DNA of 64,000 bases from Aricia agestis (lineage: Eukaryota > Arthropoda > Insecta > Lepidoptera > Lycaenidae): contig NC_056407.1 of NCBI RefSeq assembly GCF_905147365.1, positions 15,793,980-15,857,979 on the forward strand, given 5' to 3'. A model generated the notes under the pieces. That model saw only the letters and a program-made list of their open reading frames with translations. It made no database searches and was not told the DNA's origin. This document shows positions 22,601-28,473 of the stretch, in pieces (the first letter of the stretch is position 1; each line of letters opens with the position of its first letter). The translations under genes were made by a program, and so were the position numbers.

Positions 22601-23279
22601 ATGGGCTATCTAACACTGAAAGAATTTTTAAATCGGACCAGTAGTTTCTGATATTAGCGCGATCAAACAAACAAACGAACTCTTCCCAATTATAATATTA
22701 GTATAGATCATTATAATAGTAGTATAGATTAGTATAGATATACCTACATCACTATAGAAAACAGTTTCTTGTTAAAATGGCAATTAGTTGAGTAATTAGG
22801 TAGGGCCCCTAAGCAGTATTAGCCCAGGGCCCCACAAATTCAAGATCCGCCCCTGGCTAAAAAGCATAAAGATTGCAGGCAGGCTATGTCGCAGCCGGAT
22901 CGTATAATCCGTCGTATTATATTACGGTCAGCTGTTTTCAAACACCTAGCCGTTTCGAAACACGACGGTTCCGCCAGAATATACTCGGATTTTGGCGTCC
23001 ATACGCCATGTATGATGCAACACCTACGGCTAGTCGTAATGTAATACGGCGAGGCGCTGGCCGTTGGTTTGGCAGTTTTCAGGTCCAGGGGGCAGGGGCA
23101 CAGGGACCGGGGGCGGGTTGCACTGTATACATATTCGTTAGGCCAATTCCGACGATCGACATCCCGAGCAGACTGATTTATTGACAAATCACAATCATTA
23201 TGCACACAATATTAGGTATTATTTTTCCTTTTTTTGTTGCAGATGCGGTGGAAAATGGACTCTATTCTCTAACGTGTAA
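1..23279 (+). CDS. MED16: MED16, Mediator complex subunit 16 (3' part of gene, 11 exons in window)
   Basis: This encodes Mediator subunit 16 (TRAP95), a nuclear tail-module subunit that links activators to RNA polymerase II. The join is 1-215, 8531-8692, 8823-8933, 9003-9259, 10137-10223, 11806-11956, 12029-12365, 18334-18431, 19219-19319, 20058-20198 and 23243-23279. All junctions are GT-AG, phases agree, and the frame stays open for about 564 residues. From memory of the family, the match rests on: a helical block FQQYYYHGWLKLRIALYR; a Pro-Gly-Tyr...Leu-Leu-Arg-Arg-Leu segment; an EEC start of a later exon; an LEYG segment; and a C-terminal cysteine cluster, CGRCG followed about 30 residues later by CRCGGKW. 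The N-terminal beta-propeller and start codon lie upstream of the window. Codon third positions are almost all G or C, unlike the AT-rich introns. Identity is inferred without a database search. Confidence 0.88.
216..2285 (+). other. MED16 intron 1, left part
   Basis: This stretch is AT-rich intron. From about 519 to 850 it resembles a dispersed repeat (a TC start, a GTTGGACCGATTTCGCTAA-type stretch) of the sort seen at Helitron 5' ends, but no 3' end was found. Around 1075-1215 a local inverted pattern around CCTCAT/ATGAGG recurs. I see no coding region; the short reading frames are not gene-like. Confidence 0.4.
2286..2344 (-). pseudogene. U2 snRNA pseudogene fragment
   Basis: On the minus strand the sequence starts CGCTTCTaGGCCTTTTGGCT and continues through an AATCAAGTGTTAATATCTGTT-like stretch to CAGCTTAAT. 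These are the first about 60 nt of U2 snRNA with substitutions. The branch-site pairing element GTAGTA has become GTTAATA, so it could not pair with branch points. The Sm site and later stem-loops are absent. This is a truncated, non-functional copy in a MED16 intron. Confidence 0.8.
2345..2929. other. Intronic sequence without recognisable gene
   Basis: This is mixed sequence upstream (in U2 orientation) of the snRNA fragment, then AT-rich DNA. No coding signal or repeat boundary is visible. Flanking U2 promoter sequence may have been carried along, but I cannot show it. Confidence 0.3.
2930..4669 (-). mobile_element. Composite non-autonomous Helitron, copy 1
   Basis: Read on the minus strand it starts TCTATACTAATATTATAAA and ends GGGCAACAGCTAG, flanked by A and T as Helitrons are. 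In order it contains: a (CTGT)n tract; a captured SINE-like segment with a Pol III B box; an internal inverted Helitron 3' end; a GC-rich hairpin (3739-3816); a second Helitron 5' start; and the final 3' end with its CGCGGACGAAGTCGCG stem just before CTAG. No transposase is encoded. Confidence 0.75.
4675..6441 (+). mobile_element. Family-2 Helitron 5' fragment, split by copy 2 of the composite
   Basis: Positions 4675-4761 and 6384-6441 together match the first about 150 bp of the family-2 Helitron seen intact at 30536-31021. The match begins with the TC start, AATACG-GAGCGAAAA and CACAGTTATAG. The 3' part with the hairpin is missing; another repeat takes over at about 6442. Confidence 0.65.
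4762..6383 (+). mobile_element. Composite non-autonomous Helitron, copy 2
   Basis: It is 1622 bp long, from TCTATACTAATATT to ACAGCTAG, inserted exactly between A and T of CAGTTA|TAGTTTATATGG. The uninterrupted target occurs at about 30624 and 59425. Its modules match copy 1 in the same order: B box GGTTCGAGTCC at 4988-4998, inverted internal 3' end at about 5466, hairpin at 5579-5656, second TC start at 5702. The internal (CTGT)n module is duplicated at 5728-5825. Confidence 0.82.
6442..6860 (+). repeat. Dispersed repeat related to the Helitrons at 20252 and 56768
   Basis: It shares ACTCCGCCGTTTGT-AACCGATTTTC and the block ending GCATATGCTACTATGCAAATT with the elements at 20252-21184 and 56768-57848. 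It starts abruptly after a family-2 Helitron fragment and has no visible termini of its own. Confidence 0.55.
6861..7544. other. Unassigned intronic DNA
   Basis: It opens with a short (CAT)n run, then mixed sequence including a moderately GC-rich patch at 6990-7110. I do not recognise any protein or repeat here. Confidence 0.3.
7545..7685 (-). pseudogene. LINE reverse transcriptase fragment (Jockey/CR1/R1-like)
   Basis: The minus strand encodes VDVIYTVYSKCFDRLHHTVL followed by LHKLSAIGIRGDLY. This is the reverse-transcriptase A motif region, normally YTDYSKAFD. Here the catalytic Asp is Val and Ala is Cys. Only about 47 residues remain, flanked by unrelated sequence, so this is a dead fragment. 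Confidence 0.75.
7686..8216. other. Unassigned intronic DNA
   Basis: No coding region or clear repeat is seen. A short palindromic stretch GAGTGAGCTCACTC lies at about 7967. Confidence 0.3.
8217..8375 (+). repeat. Tandem duplication, two 84-bp units
   Basis: Two near-identical units begin AGCGTAAAATGAGCGAAAGA at 8217 and 8301. They differ by only a few bases. The second lacks the TCGATTAA spacer end. They lie 155 bp before a MED16 acceptor. Confidence 0.85.
8531..8692 (+). CDS. MED16: MED16 window exon 2
   Basis: The acceptor is CCGCAG at 8525-8530. The exon is phase 0 on both sides and 54 codons long. It opens SWQQTCSWALEAEGG and ends THHY before GTGAGT. The frame continues from Asn-Thr-Val of the previous exon. 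Confidence 0.82.
8823..8933 (+). CDS. MED16: MED16 window exon 3
   Basis: The acceptor is CTCAG at 8818-8822. It has 37 codons, opening LLSRPVG and ending KYGSGAQT before GTGAGT. It contains a low-complexity Gly/Ala stretch and a PPKKTK basic patch. The next intron is only 69 nt. Confidence 0.8.
9003..9259 (+). CDS. MED16: MED16 window exon 4
   Basis: The acceptor is GCACAG. After a Gly-rich lead it encodes DMSALGGVVVCVDSRSQLHA and a leucine-rich helix LLVTLKPNVVDAVCER. It ends in phase 2 before GTGACC. The split Arg codon is completed by the next exon, giving ERLTENFQRQP. Confidence 0.82.
9662..9942. repeat. Foldback MITE in MED16 intron 4
   Basis: Arms 9662-9776 and 9828-9942 are reverse complements over about 115 bp with few mismatches, separated by a 51-bp spacer. 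The arms contain the palindromic pair GACTTCAAAGTAAT / ATTACTTTGAAGTC. The whole can fold into one long stem. Confidence 0.85.
10137..10223 (+). CDS. MED16: MED16 window exon 5
   Basis: The acceptor is GGGCAG at 10131-10136. It encodes LTENFQRQPAAFQQYYYHGW followed by LKLRIALYR, the best family signature in the window. The donor is GTACAC, phase 2. Confidence 0.87.
10407..10622 (-). CDS. Myb/SANT-like (zeste-type) DNA-binding domain protein, nested antisense
   Basis: It encodes 71 residues, mostly one Myb/SANT-like domain of the zeste-related type. It reads MEKRLPSRVSEGQWNILIDF, then LEQHPNLARARGYNN, then FHLWQEVANSLNAEGSG. The spaced Trp residues and LN-x3-G near the end are typical of the family. 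The start is supported by an acceptor (TTTTAG at 10633-10628, minus strand) 5 nt upstream of ATG, paired with a GTAAGT donor at 10879-10874, so a 252-nt intron and a 5' UTR exon are likely. The protein stops right after KSPKEWSED, shorter than usual for the domain. It could be a small gene or a transposon-derived remnant. It sits antisense in a MED16 intron. Confidence 0.6.
   Translation of the reverse strand: MEKRLPSRVSEGQWNILIDFLEQHPNLARARGYNNSAHGRAESFHLWQEVANSLNAEGSGTTKSPKEWSED
10880..11115 (-). other. Candidate 5' exon of the zeste-type gene
   Basis: This minus-strand stretch ends at a good GTAAGT donor. Its own reading frame (79 codons) would not join in frame with the downstream ATG, so it is more likely untranslated leader than coding. 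Its 5' limit and promoter are not determined. Confidence 0.35.
11116..11805. other. AT-rich MED16 intron
   Basis: No genes or clear repeats are visible. It may contain the promoter of the antisense zeste-type gene. Confidence 0.3.
11806..11956 (+). CDS. MED16: MED16 window exon 6
   Basis: The acceptor is GTCCAG. It completes a Ser codon, then encodes SLSAGGSGSAAALTALQMCH and ends DDAPDDK, phase 0, before GTACCG. The next intron is 72 nt and contains an in-frame TGA. Confidence 0.8.
12029..12365 (+). CDS. MED16: MED16 window exon 7
   Basis: The acceptor is CCGCAG. It encodes LLALEAKLD, a helical leucine/alanine-rich region and PGGYELWADAAAVSLLRRL, which corresponds to the conserved Leu-rich Mediator 16 segment near the C-terminal third. 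It ends KPDLL plus one base before GTGAGT. Confidence 0.85.
12561..13126 (-). pseudogene. Transposon-derived protein remnant in MED16 intron 7
   Basis: The minus strand from 13126 encodes TMDEVNIIQICKSSITSEKI, then GKQLLYETLG and MPSRRIDGNERSVKDIMSLL. This is followed by an in-frame TAG (KQTDPNEV-stop), then VAKELHKLPPVTLDNVDVV. The last part shifts frame and encodes VNFSSFVVRV and WPTAVVYRRFQGRLR. The same ending occurs on the + strand at 44820-44995, so it is a repeated family. I recall such proteins as abundant in lepidopteran genomes but cannot name the element class. Confidence 0.6.
13262..13470 (+). repeat. Dispersed repeat with (TCTG)n
   Basis: It begins with an ACGAGGGCTGCC-like terminus recalling mariner ends, then an AACCCCCGAC...GTGGGGTGTTATAAGTTTGA block with four TCTG units. 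Boundaries are uncertain. Confidence 0.4.
13471..15471. other. MED16 intron 7, middle, repeat-rich
   Basis: No gene is seen. At about 14100-14460, GCTGAAATTTTGCAT-type sequence is probably an old repeat. About 14935-14972 matches the CGACTCGCACTTGGCC-type end of the repeat at 29140-29902. A degenerate pentamer array (listed separately) lies between. Confidence 0.35.
14470..14612 (+). repeat. Degenerate pentanucleotide array (CGTGT/CGTGA)
   Basis: It consists almost entirely of 5-mers CGTGT and CGTGA with occasional substitutions, so ACGT cores recur every 5 or 10 bases. Translated on the minus strand it gives a false SRH/TRH repeat protein. Confidence 0.85.
15472..17202 (+). mobile_element. 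Composite non-autonomous Helitron, copy 3
   Basis: TCTATACTAATATTATAAG to ACAGCTAG, flanked A...T, with the same module order as copies 1 and 2. Its hairpin arms are at 16324-16394. It carries a longer right half including a block (16818-16955) whose ends are near-inverted, AATTTCACCAACG / CGTTGGTGAAATT. That block is itself a small foldback insertion shared with copy 1 (3186-3318). Confidence 0.78.
17482..17779 (+). mobile_element. tRNA-derived SINE
   Basis: The head carries an A box (TGGCTCAATGG at 17488-17498) and a B box (GGTTCGAATCC at 17544-17554), the internal Pol III promoter. The body has ACGGAACAAAAAGTTTTTCA, then CTGGTACC...GTCCTTCAGGTACTTAGCAC, and an (ATT)n tail. Its post-B-box body matches the segment captured in the composite Helitrons. 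Confidence 0.75.
17780..18203. mobile_element. MITE with 16-bp terminal inverted repeats
   Basis: The ends AGGATGGGTTGCACCA and TGGTGCAACCCACCCT differ at one base. The interior is built from TTAAAGTTA/TAACTTTAA stretches and includes a perfect 41-bp palindrome (18106-18189). It has inserted in or next to the (ATT)n tail of the preceding SINE and contains a second MITE. Confidence 0.8.
17914..18037. mobile_element. Small MITE nested in the MITE at 17780-18203
   Basis: The ends are CGACAAGGCTTTATAAAAACG and its near inverse CACGTGCTTTAAAGCCTTGTCG. The centre holds AACTGTCAAAAATGGCG and TTTTTGTATGATG. Related pieces occur at 35245-35312, 35790-35830 and 58995-59020. Confidence 0.7.
18334..18431 (+). 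CDS. MED16: MED16 window exon 8
   Basis: The acceptor is TTGTAG. Joined to the preceding single base it gives EECASVSAGGARVWDGLPR and ends HPLY at GTGAGT, phase 0. The EEC start matches the conserved acidic-Cys position of the family as I recall it. Confidence 0.8.
18454..18653. mobile_element. MITE with nested inverted repeats beside a MED16 donor
   Basis: Outer ends ACGGCTGTTCCCAATAT / ATATTGGGAACGGCCGT are near-perfect inverse. An inner 33-bp pair (18549-18581 and 18591-18623, two mismatches) forms a stem with a 9-nt loop. It starts 22 bp after the exon 8 splice donor. Confidence 0.8.
18784..18938. repeat. Inverted-repeat element
   Basis: GCTGAAAGACCAA occurs near the left end and its inverse TTGGTCTTTCAGC twice on the right (18894-18931 includes both orientations). 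An inner pair TTTTGTATGGG / CCCATACAAAA is also present. It looks like a degraded foldback MITE. Confidence 0.5.
19219..19319 (+). CDS. MED16: MED16 window exon 9
   Basis: The acceptor is TTGCAG. It encodes LEYGVEPESLRVGAEPPPH and ends QQMDAI with a split Arg codon before GTCAGT. Confidence 0.82.
19517..19661. mobile_element. 145-bp MITE
   Basis: The ends TATTTAGGGCCTGTTCACCA and its near inverse GGAGAAACAGGACCTAAATA enclose GATAAGTGGCGGATAGG / CCTATCCGGCACTTATC. The target appears to be TA or ATA. Confidence 0.75.
19683..19994 (+). mobile_element. SINE with LINE-like 3' tail
   Basis: The head has ATGCTTCGGCACGAATGGGC and a GAAACAGCGCTTGCGCTGTTTC-like stem, then a CCCTATTCCCT pyrimidine run. 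The end GCCGGCAACGCAC...CATCAGGTGACCCGT...TTTGCCCCCTTATTT-CATAAAA is poly(A) tailed. The last about 130 bp match the 3' end of the LINE at 52947-53231. A second copy is at 61904-62199. Confidence 0.75.
20058..20198 (+). CDS. MED16: MED16 window exon 10, cysteine-rich
   Basis: The acceptor is TACCAG. It encodes YMYLGGGRCAARWRRCGRCG and ends in FLPAC with a split Arg. The Cys pattern (C-x2-C preceded by C-x6-C) suggests a zinc-binding tail completed by the last exon. The donor is GTACCG. Confidence 0.84.
20252..21184 (-). mobile_element. Non-autonomous Helitron (family 3)
   Basis: On the minus strand it begins TCCTACTAATATTATAAAGG and ends GCGCGGGACATCTAG with a GC-rich stem (CGGGCGAAGCCG type) just before. 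It is flanked by A and T. It is related along its length to the + strand element at 56768-57848. It contains (CATC)n near the 5' end and (ATG)n internally. Confidence 0.7.
21394..22855. mobile_element. hAT-like non-autonomous transposon with 8-bp target duplication
   Basis: The ends CAGGGGCGGATCT and AGATCCGCCCCTG (one mismatch allowed inside) are flanked by identical GCTAAAAA (21386-21393 and 22856-22863). That duplication length and the CAGGGGCGG start are hAT hallmarks. No hAT transposase is visible. The interior carries a LINE C-terminal fragment, part of the AGGGTTCCGTAGCC repeat in reverse (about 21990-22388), and Helitron-like ends near 22690-22735. Confidence 0.82.
21788..21955 (+). 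pseudogene. LINE C-terminal zinc-knuckle fragment
   Basis: It encodes VVKLAFRLRPGHIPLRKFAF and then SPNCETCGQVEDVQHLLMEC, the Cys/His tail found after the RNase H or reverse transcriptase of Jockey/R1-type LINEs. It is only about 55 residues long and lies inside the hAT-like element. Confidence 0.7.
22864..23242 (+). other. MED16 last intron, right end
   Basis: Moderately GC-rich with TATTACGGT-type palindromic words but no clear repeat boundaries, ending in the pyrimidine tract of the last acceptor. Confidence 0.35.
23243..23279 (+). CDS. MED16: MED16 last exon with stop codon
   Basis: A strong pyrimidine tract and TTGCAG precede 37 nt encoding RCGGKWTLFSNV and TAA. With the previous exon this gives CRCGGKW, matching the Cys-Gly-Gly-x-Trp ending of the family. 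Confidence 0.86.
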
Positions 23280-23485
23280 ATTATTGACTGCCGATGCAGG
23301 TACTCACTCGGTGCGGTGGTCGGTCTGCCCCGGCTCAGCGCTATCGCACAGTATAGCAATATAAGTCCCTACAGTAACGAAATGCCTTTGACGTCGCACG
23401 ATGCCGCCACCGATGACAGGGCAGATATGCCAGGGTTGCCACGAAAATTGAAATAAAATAAAAATAAAATATTGTGCTTGTAATG
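23280..23485 (+). terminator. MED16 3' UTR and polyadenylation signals
   Basis: After the stop the sequence stays unique and moderately GC-rich, then reaches overlapping AATAAA hexamers at about 23452 and 23463 followed by TG-rich sequence. This fits a short 3' UTR of roughly 200 nt. The cleavage point is inferred. Confidence 0.6.
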
Positions 23486-23772
23486 CAAATGTTATCATTT
23501 AATCTGTTTAATCAGCGTGTTATATTTACATATTTACTTATTTTAAAAACTTTATGCACATATAGGTACAAAGGTGGACTTAATGCCGTATGGCATTATC
23601 TACCAGTCAACCTTTGGGCGATACAAGGACAAAGTTGTATAGGTGCCAGTCGAGTTGAAAGAGGAAAAGACAGAAAAAAATAATAAATATATATTATACT
23701 TATAAAATATATATTGTATAATATTATACTATACTTATAATATACATATTATCATACATAAAATCCATACTA
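23486..23772. other. Intergenic AT-rich DNA
   Basis: It contains a run of TATAAAATATATA words at 23690-23760. No gene is recognised. Confidence 0.4.
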
Positions 23773-25426
23773 TCCATACTAATATTATAAATGCGAAAGT
23801 ATCTCTGTCTGTCTGTCTATCTGTCTGTCAGTCTCGCTTTCACGCCAAAACTACTGAACCGATTGCAATGAAATTTTGTACATAGTTATTCTAGAGCCTG
23901 AGAAAGGACATAGGCTACATTTTGATGTGGGAAAATATCTTATTTCCATGAAAATATCGATGAAAATGAATTCGCATTGCGCGTGGCCAGCGCTCATCCC
24001 GGGGGTCCTGGGTTCGAGTCCCGCAGGCGGAACATAAAGTTTTCAATGTTCCTGGGTCTTGGATGTGTATTAAATATTATATAATATGTATCATAATAAT
24101 ATTTCAAAAATCTTAAATATATTTTATGTATAATATTATAAAAAATCCAGAAATATATCGATGCAATGAACATTTTAGTTCTAATACGATTCAACAAATG
24201 GCGTTTATTTTTTACTTCATTGTAACATAGAACTAATCATACTTATTATGTTTTTGTTTATAGTTTTTAATACGTTAGAATATTGTTTAATAATATTATC
24301 ACTTGCTATAATGATAATCAATCTATCTTATCTTATAGAACTCCTACTGCATTTCTAATATATGTGACAAGTTGACAACACTAAGGTGCTCTAAAATAAA
24401 GGAGTTCGAGTGTACCGTGTTGGCCTATATTCCATCCAGAAAATATGTCAATGCAATCAACATTTTAATTCTAATATATGAAAACAGATGGCGTTTTATT
24501 TTTTACTTCATTGTAACAGAACTAATCATACCTACTTTATTATATATTTTGTTTTTATTCATAACTAGCTGTTGCCCGCGACTTCGTCCGCGTGGACTTT
24601 AGTTTATAGCGCGCGGTGTCAACAAAATTTGTGTCAAATTTAAAAACTTTTTAAAACCCTGGTAACCGCGCTACACCGGAATGGCAGCGCTGAAAGTGCT
24701 CGCCTCGCCGCTGCCATTCCGGTGTAGCGTGGCCCTTAATTAATCAAAATACCCAAAAACAGCTGTTCAGTGTGCACATATTCTTTACTAATATTATAAA
24801 TGCGAAAGTATCTCTGTCTGTCTGTCTGTCTGTCAGTCTCGCTTTCACGCCAAACGCCAAAACTACCGAACCGATTGTAATGAAATTTTGTATACAGATA
24901 GTCTAAAGCCTGAGAAAGGACATAGGCTACTTTTTTACTGGAAAAAAGCGTTGTAAGGGGGTGAAAATGCGCAAATTTGTTCAAATTAAGTTAGTTCCAA
25001 AAATTCATAATAGATGGCGCCGTGCGTCTTCTACATCGCGCTGACGCTTGCTCAAAAGTCTTTCTATAAGAGGTGGTATCATCTTACATTCAAGTTTCGA
25101 TTTTTTTAGATTGTTATATCTATTCTACGTTATTAAATAACTCAGTACTTTATCTGTGCAGTGAGTAGTGAAGTAACCTTAAACTTATCAATGATAAATA
25201 GTTTATGGGTAAAGTTGTGTAATTGGGGGGCTAATTATGCTTTAAAATTTGGCATAAAATATAAAGTTTAATATAAAAAATGAAATACTTATTGTGTGCA
25301 CACTGCACAGCTGTATTGATTTAAGGGGTACCAGGGTTTTCTTATAAAAGCTTTTGACACCAATTTTGTTGACATCGCGCGCTATAAACTGAAGTCCACG
25401 CGGACGAAGTCGCGGGCAACAGCTAG
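23773..25426 (+). mobile_element. Composite non-autonomous Helitron, copy 4
   Basis: It runs from TCCATACTAATATTATAAAT to ACAGCTAG with A and T flanks. The order of modules equals copies 1-3. Its hairpin (about 24664-24735) has lost the outer part of the left arm. Its captured SINE segment is the standard one with GGTTCGAGTCCCG at about 24010. Confidence 0.78.
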
Positions 25427-26470
25427 TTATATATAAATAAAACTAATAACCATACGTAATATATTATTATATAATAACTATACTATAATAATATATAGTT
25501 GATCAATGATGATGCTAAAAATATTATAAATATTAATTTATGCCATAAATTATGAAAAATAAGAGTCTGCCAACTGTTTCAAGTAAAACCCACGTACCCT
25601 GCGCTTAAAAGTATCTCTGGTTTTTGACATCCTGATTTCCGGAGGAAGAGCGTTCCAGAGGAGAATAGCCTGGATATTAAAAGAAGAGTGAACGGAACTT
25701 GACTTCTAAGAAGGGCAACATAAAAGCTGATTTGAAGTGCATCGGAGGTTTTTATCGTGCCTGCTGCAACGGTATTGAAAGTGAGGGGCGAGATATTCGG
25801 GAGTATGGGCATGATGCAGCAGTGAATATAGCACACACAGGGCCTGCCCAGAGCGGCGCTAACGTACTGGTAACCAGTGTAGCTTGGAGCGATACGAAGA
25901 AACATGGTCGTATTTTCGAAGGTTGAATATGAATCGGAGGCAATTATTAAACAATCGGTCGAGTTTATCGAGTTTGTCGGCATTAAGATCTAAAGAGCCA
26001 CACGTCACCATAGTTAATTATAGGAAAGATAAGGGACTGGACCAGCAAGGTCTTGACCGGAGTGGAAAGGAAATTTTTGAGCCGGTAGATGAATCGTACA
26101 TATTATGTCGTACTGCCAGATATTTACGTGAAACTTTATTTTTAGATGATTTTAGTTCTCTTTTTAAAAATTAATTAACCCATCAAGCCCCATAAGCTCA
26201 CCGGTGAGCGAGACACAATAGAATGACAATAGATTTCCAAGGATCCACGAATCACGATCGAAGGATTAAAATAATGAAGACGCATTCGAAATTTCGAATA
26301 TATAAAATATCCAATAATTAATCACACGTCAGGTGTAACAGAAGCACTTCAAAACTCTTATTACGTGCGCGGTAAGGGCGCGGTATGTTACACTTGATAT
26401 GTGTACCTGGGTAGGTAGGTACTAATTAGTATGTAACAGGGTATTTGACAGTTTTTTAATTTATTCTATA
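25427..26470. other. Unclassified repeat-like DNA
   Basis: At 25580-26170 both strands carry open frames of 75-134 codons without recognisable domains. The text (GGAGGAAGAGCGTTCCAGAGG) reminds me of non-coding 3' parts of lepidopteran retrotransposons, but I cannot assign it. The rest is AT-rich. Confidence 0.3.
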
Positions 26471-27455
26471 CTAGCTGTTGCCCGCGACTTCGCCTGCGTG
26501 GACTTTAGTTTATAGCGCGCGGTGTCAACAAAATTTGTCAAATTTAAAAACTTTTTAAAACCCTGGCAAGTGGTACCCCTCTTAGGGCCGCGCTACACCG
26601 GAATGGCAGCGCTGAAAGTGCTCGCCTCGCCGCTGCTATTCCGGTGTAGCGCGGCCCTTAATTAATCAAAATACCCAAAAACAGCTGTGCAGTGTGCACA
26701 TAATCTATACTAATATTATAAATGCGAACGTATCTCTGTCTGTCTGTCTGTCTGTCAGTCTCGCTTTCACGCCAAACGCCAAAAGTATCTCTGTCTGTCT
26801 GTCTGTCTGTCAGTCTGTCTCGCTTTCACGCCAAACGCCAAAAGTATCTCTGTCTGTCTGTCTGTCTGTCAGTCTCGCTTTCACGCCAAACGCCAAAACT
26901 TCCGAACCGATTGTAATGAAATTTTGTATACAGATAGTCTAAAGCCTGAGAAAGGACATAGGCTACTTTTTTACTGGAAAAAAGGGTTGTAAGGGGGTGA
27001 AAATGCGTAAATTTGTTCAAATTAAGTTAGTTCCAACAATTCATAATAGATGGCGCCGTGAGTCTTCTACATCGCGCTGACGCTTGCTCAAAAGTCTTTC
27101 TATAAGACGTGGTATCATCTTACATTTAAGTTTCGATTTTTTTCGATTGTTATATCTATTCTACGGTATTAAATAACTCAGTACTTTATCTGTGTGTGAC
27201 GTAACCTTAAATCTATCAATGATAAATAGTTTATGGGTAAAGTTGTGTAATTGGAGGGCTAAATAAGCTTTAAAATTTGGCATAAAATATAAAGTTTAAT
27301 ATAAAAAAATGAAATACTTATTGTGTGCACACTGCACAGCTCTATTGATTTAAGGGGTACCAGGGTTTTTTTATAAAAGCTTTTGACACCAATTTTTTTG
27401 ACATCGCGCGCTATAAACTGAAGTCCACGCGGACGAAGTCGCGGGCAACAGCTAG
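26471..27455 (+). mobile_element. Right half of the composite Helitron, bounded by CTAG at both ends
   Basis: It starts with the inverted 3' end (CTAGCTGTTGCCCGCGACTT) and ends with the direct one (GGGCAACAGCTAG). The internal TC start is at 26703 and the hairpin at 26585-26658. The (CTGT)n start module is present three times in tandem. The two outer ends form imperfect inverted repeats of about 75 bp. Confidence 0.75.
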
Positions 27456-27828
27456 TGGTACAATAAAGTAAAAATTAAAACGCCATCTGTTGAATCGTAT
27501 TAGAACTAAAATGTTCATTGCGTCGATATATTTCTGGATTTTTTATAATATTATACATAAAATATGTTTAAGATTTTTGAAATTTTATTTTAATACACAT
27601 CCAAGACCCAGGAACATTGAAAACTTTTTGTTCCGCCTGCGGGACTCGAACCCAGGACCCCCGGGATGAGCGCTGGCCACGCGCAATGCGAATTCATTTT
27701 CATCGATATTTTCATGGAAATAAGATATTTTCCCACATCAAAATGTAGCCTATGTCCTTTCTCAGACTCTAGAATAACTGTGTACAAAATTTCATTGCAA
27801 TCGGTTCAGTAGTTTTGGCGTGAAAGCA

Positions 27829-27859
<31 letters not shown>

Positions 27860-28473
27860 GATACTTTCGCATTTATAATATTAGTATGGATAGTATGGAT
27901 TAGAAATGCAGTAGGAGTTCTATAAGATAAGATAGATTGATTATTATTATACCAAGTGATTATATTATTAAACATAATATTCTAACGTATTAAAAACTAT
28001 AAACAAAAACATACTAACAACTAATAAGTATGATTAGTTCTATGGTACAATAAAGTAAAAAATAAAACGCCATCTGTTGAATCGTATTAGAACTAAAATG
28101 TTCATTGCGTCGATATATTTCTGGATTTTTTATAATATTATACATCAAATATGTTTAAGATTTTTGAAATTTTATTTTAATACACATCCAAGACCCAGGA
28201 ACATTGAAAACTTTTTGTTCCGCCTGCGGGACTCGAACCCAGGACCCCCGGGATGAGCGCTGGCCACGCGCAATGCGAATTCATTTTCATCGATATTTTC
28301 ATGGAAATAAGATATTTTCCCACATCAAAATGTAGCCTATGTCCTTTCTCAGACTCTAGAATAACTGTGTACAAAATTTCATTGCAATCGGTTCAGTAGT
28401 TTTGGCGTGAAAGCAAGACAGACAGACAGACAGACAGACAGAGATACTTTCGCATTTATAATATTAGTATGGA
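27456..28473 (-). repeat. Two tandem 587-bp units of the composite Helitron left half
   Basis: Both units carry the SINE-derived segment, the TTCATTGCAATCGGTTCAGT block, the (CTGT)n tract and a Helitron TC start on the minus strand (27890 and 28473). The offset between matching positions is 587 bp and the SINE-containing 198 bp is identical in translation. Confidence 0.8.

Noticed and set aside
22840..23205. Overlapping 103- and 121-codon frames before the last MED16 exon
   Set aside because: No recognisable domain; intron sequence with palindromic words keeps both strands open by chance.
25579..25983. 134-codon minus-strand frame
   Set aside because: The opposite strand is also open, no family is recognised, and the text resembles retrotransposon untranslated sequence.
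26703..26905. CRISPR-like direct repeats
   Set aside because: The eukaryotic context and the tetranucleotide content show a Helitron module repeat, with no spacers.
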